Assembly: GCA_028023455.1 (NCBI GenBank)
Contig: JAQFVV010012442.1
Coordinates: 1,462,903 to 1,526,902, forward strand
Source of the DNA: Epiperipatus broadwayi
Lineage: Eukaryota > Onychophora > Udeonychophora > Euonychophora > Peripatidae
Direction of reading: 5' to 3'
Length of the DNA stretch: 64,000 nucleotides
This document shows positions 12,458-22,699 of the stretch, piece after piece. Positions within the stretch are counted from its first letter, which is position 1. Each line of letters begins with the position of its first letter. Made by a program: the position numbers and the translations under genes. Under the pieces are notes generated by a model. That model did not search any database. It saw nothing but the letters and a program-made list of their open reading frames with translations, and was not told where the DNA came from.

Positions 12458-14185
12458 TTAATCACGTCTTGCAGGATATGGAATCAAACTGTGAGCATTA
12501 TAAGTAACTTTAAACCTTGCTCGATTATTCTTTATTTCATTTCTTCTGACAAGTTTATTTCTAAGAGATTTCATTTTTACTTTGTTGGATTTAACTCTAG
12601 CATTTTTAATATATCTCACTCTATTTATAATTTTCTTAAGATGATTTATATTAAATACTTCTTCCTTTATTCCTTTGAGTTTGATCTTAGCCTTTCCAAC
12701 TTCTTTTTCTTCATCAATAATCTTTCTGCCAAGATTTAAATTAACAATCTTTTCATTTATTAATTTAAATTTGACTTTTGCTTTCACAATATCTCTTATA
12801 CAATCTACACCTTTATTAAGATAACTTATCTTAACCTTCTCTTTACTCATCTTTTTGAACTTTACTTAATTTTTCTTCATATGTTTATTGTGATTAATTA
12901 CCTCTCTCATAAAATCTACTTTAGTTTTCATCTTACTTTTACATTTAAGCTTTACTTTGGCTTTGCCTAAATCTCTTTCCAGATTACTACCTTTTCTAAG
13001 AAAATTGAAATCAAACTTTTTTGTATTCTTAATTTTACATTTTATTTTCACTTTACCGACTTCTCTAGAATGACTAACACCTTCTATTAAATATTCCACA
13101 CTACATATTACATGTTCAGTATCTCCATAAAATATTTTTTGAAAACATTCACCTTCACCTCACGTTTTAAATAATCAAGAAAACATTTTGGAATGTCTTC
13201 ATTTTTATTTTTAAAGTTATTACCTGTAATATCAGTAATGATAAGCAATTCATTCTCCAAAATTTCTAGATATTTCATGTATATGGAAATTATTTCTGTC
13301 TTCATTGATTTATTAATTTTTTTCTCTTTATCAAAATTCTTCTTGAACTCCTTAAGCATGTCTTTATCTTCAATTTTCTATAATTTTGAGTCCTGATTAA
13401 CTATTTCTCTAAGTTCTTTCTATACATTTATTTCATCACTGGCTAAACTAACATTCTTATTAATCTGCATAACTTGATTATTAATATTCTCTTGCATTTC
13501 TAGCTTCATTTTGGGTATTTCTAACCTTGCTTCTAGCTTTGTCTCTAGTTTCATTTCTAATTTTATCTCCAAAATTTCTGACTTTATTTCAACTATCATC
13601 TCCTCTGATTTCTTTTGACTCAATTGTATTTCTAGTGCTATCTCTGATTCCTGACCTTTTACTTTCTTCTCCACAACTTGCATCTGCCTAACTATACTAG
13701 CATTTATTTTTACCATTTCTGACTTTATTTCTGAAACCTCCAATTTTATTTCTGCCATCATCTCCTCTGATTTATCTTGATTCACTTTTATTTTTTTTAG
13801 TTCTGACTTCAATTCTACAAACATTTCTTCTGACCTTTTCCTATCTTCTATCCATCCAGACTTTAGTTCCCTTAATTCTGATTTCAATTCTGCTTGTACT
13901 GACTTTAGCTCTTCTCTTAATTCTGATTTCAATTCTGTTTGACCAGACTTTAATTCTACTTGACCAGACTCTAATTTTTTTAGTTCTGTTAATAATTTTT
14001 TTTAATAACATTGACATATCACCATCTAGAGTTTGAGGGATAATATCTCTCATCATACTAGACTCACCATAGGACATACCTATAGTTTCATTTCCTGATT
14101 CAAGATCAGGGGACATCACAACAAGGTCTGGAGATGATGTCTCTTGAGACCCACCCAAACTATCATATAAACTAACCTCTTCCAT
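12458..14185 (-). pseudogene. element Y gag-like protein: acidic head, coiled coil, 30-residue lysine-rich repeats (broken)
   Basis: I do not recognise a named family. Starting at an ATG at 14185, the minus strand encodes an acidic, serine-rich head (MEEVSLYDSLGGSQE), then a long coiled coil rich in ELKSE and EIKSE heptads (about 14000-13430), a Lys/Glu-rich linker (13359-13108), and a basic C-terminal region (about 13066-12500) of six consecutive 30-residue repeats. Each repeat opens with a pattern like RDLGKAKVKLK or REVGKVKIK. The frame is broken by a frameshift in a poly-T tract near 14000, stops near 13417 and 13368, a frameshift near 13100 and a stop at 12866-12868. An upstream open stretch (14350-14186) is probably leader. 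A coiled coil plus basic tail between two LTRs suggests a capsid or RNA-binding role, but no zinc knuckle, protease or RT follows. Confidence 0.65.
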
Positions 14186-15382
14186 TTTATAATCTCTTAA
14201 AATTTTAATATTACTTAAGAAAATAAGGTTCACCAGCTCCAACCTCCACCAAATCAACAATTCAAACTCACCATCACTACCTAAAATGACATAAAATTTC
14301 CACAATTTTATTTTCCCATATAATGTTCGATTTTCCACACACACACACACATAGGCAAGAAGACATTAAGCGTTAACTAGATAACATTAATCTAAACATA
14401 GCTGGAATTATAAATTAAATTTTACATGATCCACTATAGTTATATTGCAAATTACACCAATTCAAACAACTGATAAAAGAGCAAAATAATTTAAATATAT
14501 TCATTTATCTTTATGCTGTATTGGGTGCATTCAAATATTATAACCAGCATTTATGACAAAAAATAAAAAATAAAAAAATTCATAACCAAAATAAAATTAA
14601 TGATGACATACCTTTACTATGACAAATAATATACAATTTTTAGTTAAACAGGGTAAATGCCAATTTTTGCATAAGAATATAGAAAATAGCCTTTTAAGAA
14701 TGAGCTATATATTCAAGTTATATATTCATCCATTCTTCTAGAGATACAACAGATACTGACAGCCAAAATAATTATCAGCAGTTCACATTTTTGACATGGA
14801 TAGAATAACTCCATCACTGCTCTTAAAACAGACAATGCTCCATGAACACTCTGATGATCGTCCCACTTTTGTCACTCTAAGCTACCACAACCCATAATAT
14901 TTTACTACAAACACTATCACAATGCCCTGCTTACATCCAAGTCTTAGGGGCTATTTATAAAATATTGTCTTGCTCATCTTTAGAAGTCTTACAGACAAAT
15001 ATTTCATTTATATTAGAAAGAACTATGCCTTGCTCTCTCTGGAGTCTTAGAGACAAAATCATGGCAGGACTACTGTTAACTGCTTCATGATAACTAACAA
15101 CTGATATCATAATTTCGGTTAGAGCAGTGAATGAGAACAATCAGTCACCAGTGACATTAATACACCATATACTTAAAACAATAACAAAAATTCTCCATCC
15201 ATCACCAAAACTTGCAACACAACCAACAAAACTCCAACAATCAAGTATGCTATCTAACCTTCAAAATTATAGACTTTCTATAACAGAAGTGTTCCAAATA
15301 TGAACAATATTAACACTTTATAATTTAATACTATCAATAATTCTATGTTTATCTAGTATCAGTACTATATTTAATTGATAAG

Positions 15383-15483
<101 letters not shown>

Positions 15484-15910
15484 ATCAACTTTAACATTTA
15501 CTATAAGTTGTGATATTTATATAGCTTTATAATTAAAACTAAGCTGTCTCTTGGCTGTATTTATTTATTTCGCATAAAAAAAATGTTGTTTTTTTTTTTT
15601 TAAACTATACATCTGACATTCATATATCTATTAAACATCTTTCAGGTATTGGCTTATTTCAAACTCTAATTAATGCTCCATTTATTCCTATTTCCATTTT
15701 ATCAAACTACTCTATTAATCTTACAGATTAATATAAAATTCTAGAATAAGAAAACTGCCAACTTGATTCTATTTTGGAACCAATTTGGCAATAACTGTAT
15801 ACTTAAAACAGGAATAAAGTAATTCTAATGTCAATGGATTACTTCTCATCTAAGATATATGCCAATATATATCAACAAAAATATAAACACTCTACAAGAT
15901 ATGAGACTTA

Positions 15911-16381
15911 AGTAATCAACATCCCATGATTGGACATCCATTTAACCCAATCGTATATCTAGCATTTAACCCATAAATAATGTCAAGGTCCCAGTTGGGC
16001 ATCCACTTAATCTTTATCTACAATTATCATCATCCAATCCAACATACTGGCTGTTATTCCAGTCCACTATCATTAACTAATCATGCTGCCATGTTGTGTG
16101 TCATTCATAATAAAATGTATAATATATAAACTCCAGTAAAGAACAAAATACACATATGAACAAAGATGAATCGATCACCAATCATTGTGCAACCATTTAA
16201 CCCATAAATATATCGAGTACTTAACCCATGTATATCAGGCCATCCACATTGCATGCCACCACTTAACCATAAATATATCAGGCTATGAGGGCTCCACGAT
16301 GGCCAGCCACTTTACCCTAAATATATCAGGCCCCACAGTTGTCAAACCCCACAATTATCAGGCCCCATGATTGGGCAACCA
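15911..16381. repeat. degenerate minisatellite with TTAACCCATAAATATATC-type units
   Basis: Irregular repeats of roughly 40-50 bases built from CATTTAACCCATAAATA and ATCAGGCCCCACGATTGGGCAACC-like words, clearest between 16190 and 16381. They sit directly inside the right Y LTR. Confidence 0.7.
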
Positions 16382-18297
16382 CATTAATCCTCCCTATAAC
16401 CTCCATCTTCTTCACTTACTTACTTTATTATATTTATAATTGCCCAGGTGCCAATTCTATGCAAAATAAAATAAAATTTATAATTATAAATTATATTTAA
16501 ACTTATTTAAAAGGTTTTATATTGTAATTATTCTATAGCTTAGCTCAGTTGAGATTATAGGATATGGTCTTTATATATGATGCCATCTGTTATAATCAAC
16601 GTATACAATCTACCACTAACTATACAAAACTAAAAACAAGCATGGAAAAACACCAACCAAACACTTATCCTTATACTTATATACATGAGGGTTAATTAAT
16701 ATCTCCAAACCCAATATAAATAATCTACTCATCTCTGACCATTTCTACCTTCAACTTATAACAGACACAGTTTTAATTCTTTATTTTTTTAAATAAAGTT
16801 CATTAGCGAAATAAAGCATAATAAATACAATTAAAAAAAATGTTAAAAAAATAATAATAATAATAATTTATAGCATCACGCACACACTCGAATATATATA
16901 ATCACCTATAGTATAATTTCTAGATCATACAAAATATATTACCATATTATAATATATAAGAAGTTACATTGTTTTGTTCTTTTAAAAGAAAAACGAAAAA
17001 AATAGGTTGTACATCTATTGTAATCAATAAAAAAAAATATTTGTCAATATCCCATTATTACATGTTAAGTTTTTTTTTAAAAAAAAAATTTGAAAGTTGA
17101 AAGAAACATATATATTAATTTCAAAGATGATAGTAAATTATAACAAAAAAAATGTCTATCCGATTGTTAAGCATAATTTGTTAAGAATGATAAGAGTTTT
17201 TTTTTATCCTAGAATTCCGTGACGGGCATTAAAAAATGACATTTGTATAGCAAAGTTATACAGTAGAAAATTAGCTTCTTGATATAAAATTAAGTATATA
17301 TTTTTTTTCATTTTAAATTTTAATTTGCAGACGATTGATAGGAAATGATTAGAATTGAATATTAAGCATTTGATTCTAGCATTTAACAAGAAAAATTTAT
17401 CCAGCTTTACTTTAAATAATTTTGTCATTTTAATATTATTTACTTTTGGCAATACTTTAGAATAAATTATAATTACTTATGTGACATTCAGGTATTTTTA
17501 AAGGTAGTGAACTTGAACCATTGTTTGACAGAAATTTGAAACTGATTTCCCTCTGGGACTATCTCTTCATGGTTTTATTACTCCAGTAGTATAATAGAAA
17601 TTTTTCATAAATATATCATTAGAATCCTTGCGATGTTTTTTTTTTTTTTGTTGTTGTAATACTTTCAGACAGTTTTTTGATTCTTTTAAGTTTAGTTTTT
17701 TTTTTTTTTTTTACATTTCCTCCCTTGGAAATTTTTTCTTCAAGTTTTTAAACTCTTTGTCTCTCTTCACTCATGCCCTCTGTGTTTCTATGACAATCAA
17801 CTTTGGAAGCTTGCCAGAAATATTATTTATAAAAATTTTAACAATACAATGTTTGACTATAATAAACATAATAATAAAAAAAATATTAAATACTAATTAT
17901 TAATTTTAGAAATTTTATCATTTTTAAAACATAAGATTCTAAGATAATATATAATCAGTAACTTATAAATAAAATATAGAAAAAAAAATTCTAATTAATA
18001 ATATCATTATGCATCTGCCTATTATGACATGTAAATCATCTACTATACACAAATATCTACCACTAAACATATAGTCCAAAACTCCACCAATCAATATACT
18101 CATCTAAAATTTTAATTTTGTTAAAATCCTAATTTTAACTAGCAAATTACATCACAATTTAAGTTTAGTATTCCTAAAAACTCAATTTTAAATATTAAAT
18201 TATATCACAATTCATTTTTCTCAACTAATTAACTGTAGCCATTGTTAGCACAAATGTGACCTTCCCACATTTCTTTCTGGTATCAACCTGGAAGGTC

Positions 18298-18300
<3 letters not shown>
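16382..18300 (-). mobile_element. element Y, right (5') long terminal repeat, about 1.9 kb
   Basis: Second copy of the repeat at 9571-12219, same orientation, shorter because the segment matching 9766-10415 is absent. It ends at 18300 with GGAAGGTCACA, followed at once by a (TA)n tract. Substitutions and indels relative to the left copy are easy to find by eye, so the insertion is not recent. A trace of a possible former coding stretch (minus strand near 17500-17610, CQTMVQV and TTGVIKP) occurs in both LTRs, but stops make it unassignable. Confidence 0.7.

Positions 18301-18332
<32 letters not shown>
18301..18332. repeat. (TA)n microsatellite at the outer edge of the right Y LTR
   Basis: Pure TA run abutting the LTR end; the left Y LTR is likewise bounded by (TA)n. 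Confidence 0.95.
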
Positions 18333-18336
<4 letters not shown>

Positions 18337-18439
18337 GCTAATAGCTCTAAACAAGCTTATTTATTTATTTTTAATGATAAATGCTACAAAAAAACATAGC
18401 TGAAGCCTTTAAATATTATGGTCCCCATTCATTGATCGT

Positions 18440-18548
18440 TTTCTTTGTTATTGAAAATTTATTATTGTTAAGCAATTAACTTATTTAAGAGTTATTTTAA
18501 TATTAAGGATGGATGGGAGATAATGGATTTCTGGGTAATGTTTAATAT
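18440..18548 (+). mobile_element. PLE-B 3' coding-end fragment
   Basis: About 100 bases, from TTGAAAATTTATTATTG to GGGTAATGTTTAATA, match the end of the PLE-B endonuclease frame at 26245-26350 and 29560-29660. (TA)n follows directly, as at 29660. It is a 5'-truncated PLE-B insertion reduced to its last codons. Confidence 0.75.
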
Positions 18549-18686
18549 ATATATATTACTATATGAGCCTGAGCTATATTCAGTGATCCCATATATATAT
18601 ATATATATACACTCGAAACCGGTCTGGGGATGGGGGCCACCATAGATAAAGGCTTCAGGTATTTTCTCTTGTAGCATATATATATA

Positions 18687-21286
18687 TTGAAACAGACAGA
18701 TCGAAGAATCGATCTTAGTTTCATGGTTGTCATTTAAGAACGGTAATTCTAAACCACTATTTACCCGCAATGAGACTTTTTCTATTCCAAGCCACATAAA
18801 TTTTAAGTTATTTATTTTGTGTTTGTTTAAAAAAAATTTAATGTAAAGAGTATGAGTATAAATGTCACAAATCATGATGAATAATATTTGTGTGTGTGTG
18901 GTTTGTGGATTTATATTAGCTCAATTTAAAAGTTTCAATTGCGTGTATATTTTCTTTAAATTTTAATTTTGCAAATTATACAAAGTCATTTAAAAATGCT
19001 GATCAAAAGTCACATTCCTTTGATCAGTATTTTTAATCAAAATCTTACTTGTACAAAATGTATAGAATAATTAATTTGTACTTTGATAAATTAAGATAAT
19101 GAATGTATATTTTTGTATTCACGAATTCCGATGTAATTGTTTTGTCAATTTAGAATCATGTATTAAATTTAAAAATAAATGAAAACCGAACAATGGAAAT
19201 GAGAAACGTAGAAATCTTATCAAGAAAGGCAAATGCTATTGTATAGTCAAAAATTAGCTATTGCTGGAGGCCGGGAAAATCATAGGAGGCGGAGTCATGA
19301 ACAAAAACTAGGCAGAAATGTCAACCGTAGCCATCTTAGATATAAGATAGAGACTAACTTTTGACTTGGCAGTGCTTAGATCGTCTCAAGCTACAGCAAA
19401 GTAGTTGTTCCAGAGAAATCACTTCAACCGTTATTAAGAAGTTGCCCGGTAAACTGCAATAATGATGGGCTAAGTCCAAGAAGCTGATTCCTGTTCTGCC
19501 AATTTAAATCTTTCGTACCACTGATCTGTAATGTTTTCCGTGCTTCCAGTCTTCCAAATTCCAACATTTAAATTAACCATGCCGTTCTAAGAAATTCAAA
19601 ATGCGCGCCTACGTTCTTCATACATATCACCACAAGAAGAAAAGCCGGACGAAGAAAGAATGGTAACTTTTGTTACATGAACTTTTTAACTTTCCTCTCA
19701 GTAATAATTTTAAATTTAATCTGTTAACCTAATTAATTGCATGTAAATTTCTTGTTTTCCATTTGAAAATGTTACACAAAAACCTGTCAGTAAATTTCTT
19801 CTCTAATATTTATGTGCTCTAGTCTTTAGATGATAATTATTAATATTTGTGCCTACTAATAATCCATTTGTGAATACATTTATATTTTTACTATTACTTA
19901 TTTTACAAACAAAACGATGCCAATAATAATATTTCTCAACTCTAATTAAAGTCAGTAAAGTTTATCTCATAATATTTATTATATTCATTTTAAAAGTAAT
20001 TTTCTTTTATCGAACTAAAAATTGTTTCATTTATGTTGAGTTGAGAAATATTCAAGTATTTTTATTGTTTCCTTTACTTTGTCATGATATTTTAATCTAC
20101 ACTCCAAATCTCAAATACTTAAAATAGTCTAAAATTTTATTATATTTTTTTATATATTATTACGGAGTAATAATAATAAGTGAATATTTTATTGCTATTA
20201 TTACCTTCCGAACAATCTGGGGAGTTATGGGTTTCAGAGTGAAATTAATTAATTGTTACTTTTGCGATTGTTTGATTTCTCCCTGTTATTATTGAATAGT
20301 TATATCAGACTGTTGCGTAGAACATGTTATGGATAGATAAAATGGTTTATATAATTTTGTTTTAAAATCCACTTCCGATCACTCTTCCTCGATGTTACTG
20401 TGGCAATGCCTTTACCTTTGCCTAAGTTGTCGTCTCGTTTTACTACCATATGGAGAGAAAGAAATTCTTCTCCAGGTAATCTCTTGGATCACCGGGGTTC
20501 GAAAATGATCCCGGCTGGTTGTAGTGTCTCGGATCTACTTGGGGGCATTAAGACTTGTCAAAGTACAAGCCGCCCGGTAGTCCGTCCATGCACCGCAAGT
20601 TATTATTGTAGTGTACCTTAATCCTTGCAACCATCAGTACATCAGTATTATATATTATATTTTTATATAAAACCGCCTCCCATTTATCCATATACGCAAT
20701 GGTTTGAATCTATTAAATAACACAAATTAATATAAGCTAGTAGTTAAATATTTTAAGTGGTCCAATTACTCTGATTCTCATATCAACCTGTACAACCATT
20801 TAAACACATAAATATTGGCATGAGTTTGTTAATCAGTACAAACCGATTATTGATGACTAGCAGCAATTTATTATAATATACATATGAGAGTTTTACCGTA
20901 CCTGTAAATAATATTATTCAATGCTTTCAAGAATTTATTAAAAATTTATCTAACCTAATTTTGTCTCTCTTGCATGATTACTCTCGACATCTAGTCAATC
21001 ACCTGCTGTTGTATCGACAACTTAAATATATACATTAAATTATTAGCCGTACCAATATCCCGACTATAAGGGATCTATGAAATAGCTGATTGTAGGTAAT
21101 TTAGTCTGTGTTTTTCGATGAGCTAGTAAAGGGGAAACCCCGTACCGGTAATATTGTCATCGGTGGGTCATGCCAGGATTTTGGGTTTGAATTTAGTTTG
21201 CATTTTGGAATTTATTCCTAGACGTGGACTGGGTTTGAATTCGGATTACTGTGTGTGATTAAGCCTGGTGATTTTTACCGGTACAA
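18687..21286 (+). mobile_element. repeat X copy 1: 2.6-kb solo-LTR-like element
   Basis: The whole segment is present again in reverse orientation at 38120-40724, about 2600 bp each and very similar by eye. Both copies are bounded by TTGAAACAG at one end and GGTACAA at the other and sit inside (TA)n. With TG and CA as true ends (18688-21285) it fits a solo LTR, and a five-base target duplication could hide in the TA tract. The first 36 bases form an imperfect hairpin (TGAAAC...AGATCG/CGATCT...GTTTCA). A GC-richer block at 19260-19670 contains GATATAAGATAGAG, possibly a core promoter, and ends in an AATGGTAAC splice-donor-like site. The 73-codon frame at 20400-20621 is shared by both copies but matches no family I know. 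A DNA transposon is less likely because the ends are not inverted repeats. Confidence 0.7.
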
Positions 21287-21287
21287 T

Positions 21288-21302
21288 ATATATATATATA
21301 TA
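21288..21302. repeat. short (TA)n at the right edge of repeat X copy 1
   Basis: TA run immediately after GGTACAA; the left edge is also a TA run (18676-18686). Confidence 0.9.
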
Positions 21303-21397
21303 AACAGTGAGGATTGCCAATTCCTCTACAAGCTTTATGATAAATGCTTAGCCAGAGCCAGCACTTAAAATATCTCTGTCAGGAACCCCTCCCCAAA

Positions 21398-21438
21398 CCC
21401 CTGACCATGGTTTCGTGCTTTGGCACTCCTCAGAGAGG
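21398..21438 (-). ncRNA. hammerhead ribozyme, well formed
   Basis: Read on the minus strand: stem I strand CCTCT (21438-21434); core CTGAGGA (21433-21427), matching the CTGANGA consensus; stem II GTGC (21426-21423), loop CAAA, GCAC (21418-21415); GAAA (21414-21411); a short stem III ACC, loop AT, GGT; C17 at 21403; and the other stem I strand AGGGG (21402-21398). All conserved core nucleotides and the G10.1-C11.1 pair are present. Outside stem I, further C-rich and G-rich strands could pair after an internal loop, as in loop-interacting natural hammerheads. Cleavage is predicted 3' of 21403 on the minus strand. The very short stem III is typical of PLE and retrozyme hammerheads, which often work as dimers. 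It lies about 330 bases from a PLE-B tail on the opposite strand. Confidence 0.8.
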
Positions 21439-21663
21439 TGTCAGGGTAGGTTCAGACACTAGATCTAAAAATACCAACCCAAAGCCAAGCACTTAGCTAA
21501 AAGTTATCTATTGAGTGGAAAATCTGAAATTTTCAGACATGTACATGTCTTCAAACCCAGCTATCCAACTCAAATAGCTATATGGGGCTGATAGATCTTC
21601 AGCCATGCCACATAGTAGTAGTCATAGCAATATAAAATTGCATAAGACTTTTTTGGCAGAGAC

Positions 21664-21764
<101 letters not shown>

Positions 21765-21915
21765 TATGTAGTTTTTGTAGTTTTTTACACTTGAGAAGTC
21801 TGCTTGTAGCAGTGAAACATTTGTTAAGTTTTATTATTATTTCTTGCCTGGTCTGGATGAATTTTGGATTTGGGGTAATTTTAATTATATTACATATTGG
21901 TAATGCTTAATTATA
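21765..21915 (+). mobile_element. PLE-B 3' tail fragment
   Basis: Begins TGTAGTTTTTGTAG and carries TTGAGAAGTCTGCTTGTAGC followed by AGTGAAAC, then GGATTTGGGGTAATTTTAA. It is collinear with 26363-26520. The hammerhead-like core is recognisable, but its stem III and second stem I strand have diverged (ACATTTGTTAAG). No coding part is attached. Confidence 0.75.
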
Positions 21916-21985
21916 TATTGTAATTATCCACACTATCTCATACCACTGATACACATGACCACATACATCCAGACATGATAAATAA

Positions 21986-22034
21986 TCACCAATATACATA
22001 TTTTGTGCTAAACCAGCACTTATCACCTGGTCCA
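21986..22034 (-). ncRNA. decayed hammerhead ribozyme relic
   Basis: The minus strand reads GTGATAA where the core should be CTGANGA, then AGTGCTGGTTTAGCAC (a clean stem II hairpin), then AAAA instead of GAAA, then a TATGTATA stem III and TTGGT. It aligns by eye with 57582-57632, which keeps CTGATGA but has a damaged stem II. Together they point to a common ancestor with ACCAA and TTGGT as stem I. Not expected to cleave. Confidence 0.5.
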
Positions 22035-22071
22035 GATTACTATCTCCCATAAATATTTATTATCAGTGTTC

Positions 22072-22502
22072 AGTTTATATTAAGATAGAAATACCTTACA
22101 CTTTATTGGACAGTCTTCAACTACTCCAACCTTCAAGTCTTCAGCTACCCATACCATTGAAAATCTGATGATAGATTTTGCAAATCCCATGATGATGGGA
22201 GCATTGTTGGTATAACCATGTTGACCTCAACTCTCTGTGACCCCTCACCTATAGGACAGTTTCCCATACCCATGTTAACCTCAAGTAACTCTGAGTCCTC
22301 ATGTATAGGACAGCACTGTCTTATAAGTGAGGGGTCAGAGCAGCTTGAGGTTATATGGTATGACAAAAATAATGGCATCAGCAAAGGATTTGAAAATTCT
22401 ATGATCAGGTTTTCAATGATATGGATGGCTGAAGAGTTCAAGATTAGATTAGGTTGAAACATGTGCATTAAAGTTTAAGAATTTTATATCTTAATATAAA
22501 CT
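22072..22502. mobile_element. fold-back (long inverted repeat) element
   Basis: The arm at 22072-22259 is imperfectly complementary to 22502-22316, about 187 bases each. Both outer ends carry AGTTTATATTAAGATA. The central part (22260-22315) is a further direct copy of the inner end of the left arm, so the word AACCTCAA...CTCAC.TATA.GACAG occurs three times, twice direct and once inverted. No coding capacity. It may be a non-autonomous transposon or an inverted PLE end; a hammerhead relic lies just to its left. Confidence 0.7.
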
Positions 22503-22549
22503 AAAAAATGATTATATATATATATATATATATGAAAAAAAAAAAAAAA

Positions 22550-22688
22550 AACAGAAGAGGGAGTAAAAAAAGATGGGGGGGGTGAGGAGGAGAAAAGCTA
22601 AAAAGGGGAAAAGGGGGTAACTGGGGGAGACCTTCATCCTGCAGTGGATTGATAATGGTTGATAATGATGATGATGATGATATATTAA
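22550..22688 (+). mobile_element. RTE LINE 3' end fragment with purine-rich decay
   Basis: GGAGACCTTCATCCTGCAGT, then GGATTGATAATGGTTGATAATGATG (22626-22680), is the same 3' terminus as the RTE copy at 8449-8540 in opposite orientation. Upstream, 22575-22626 still aligns with the RTE coding end (GGTGA..., AAGCTAAA, GAGACC), but most pyrimidines are replaced by A or G, leaving an almost pure purine strand. The element ends in a (GAT)n tail. Confidence 0.75.
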
Positions 22689-22699
22689 TGGAACATTTA

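Noticed and set aside
20490-20515. GGGGTTCGAAAAT resembling a Pol III B box / tRNA T-arm
   Set aside because: No A box at tRNA-like spacing, no cloverleaf, no T-run terminator; not a tRNA or SINE head.
20400-20621. 73-codon frame in repeat X (also 39008-38796) as a gene
   Set aside because: Shared by both copies only because the copies are very similar; no start context, family match or domain. Mentioned in the X entry but not called as a CDS.
22145-22468. 107-codon minus-strand frame with repeated segments
   Set aside because: Falls entirely within the fold-back element; repeats reflect DNA inversion and duplication, not protein repeats.
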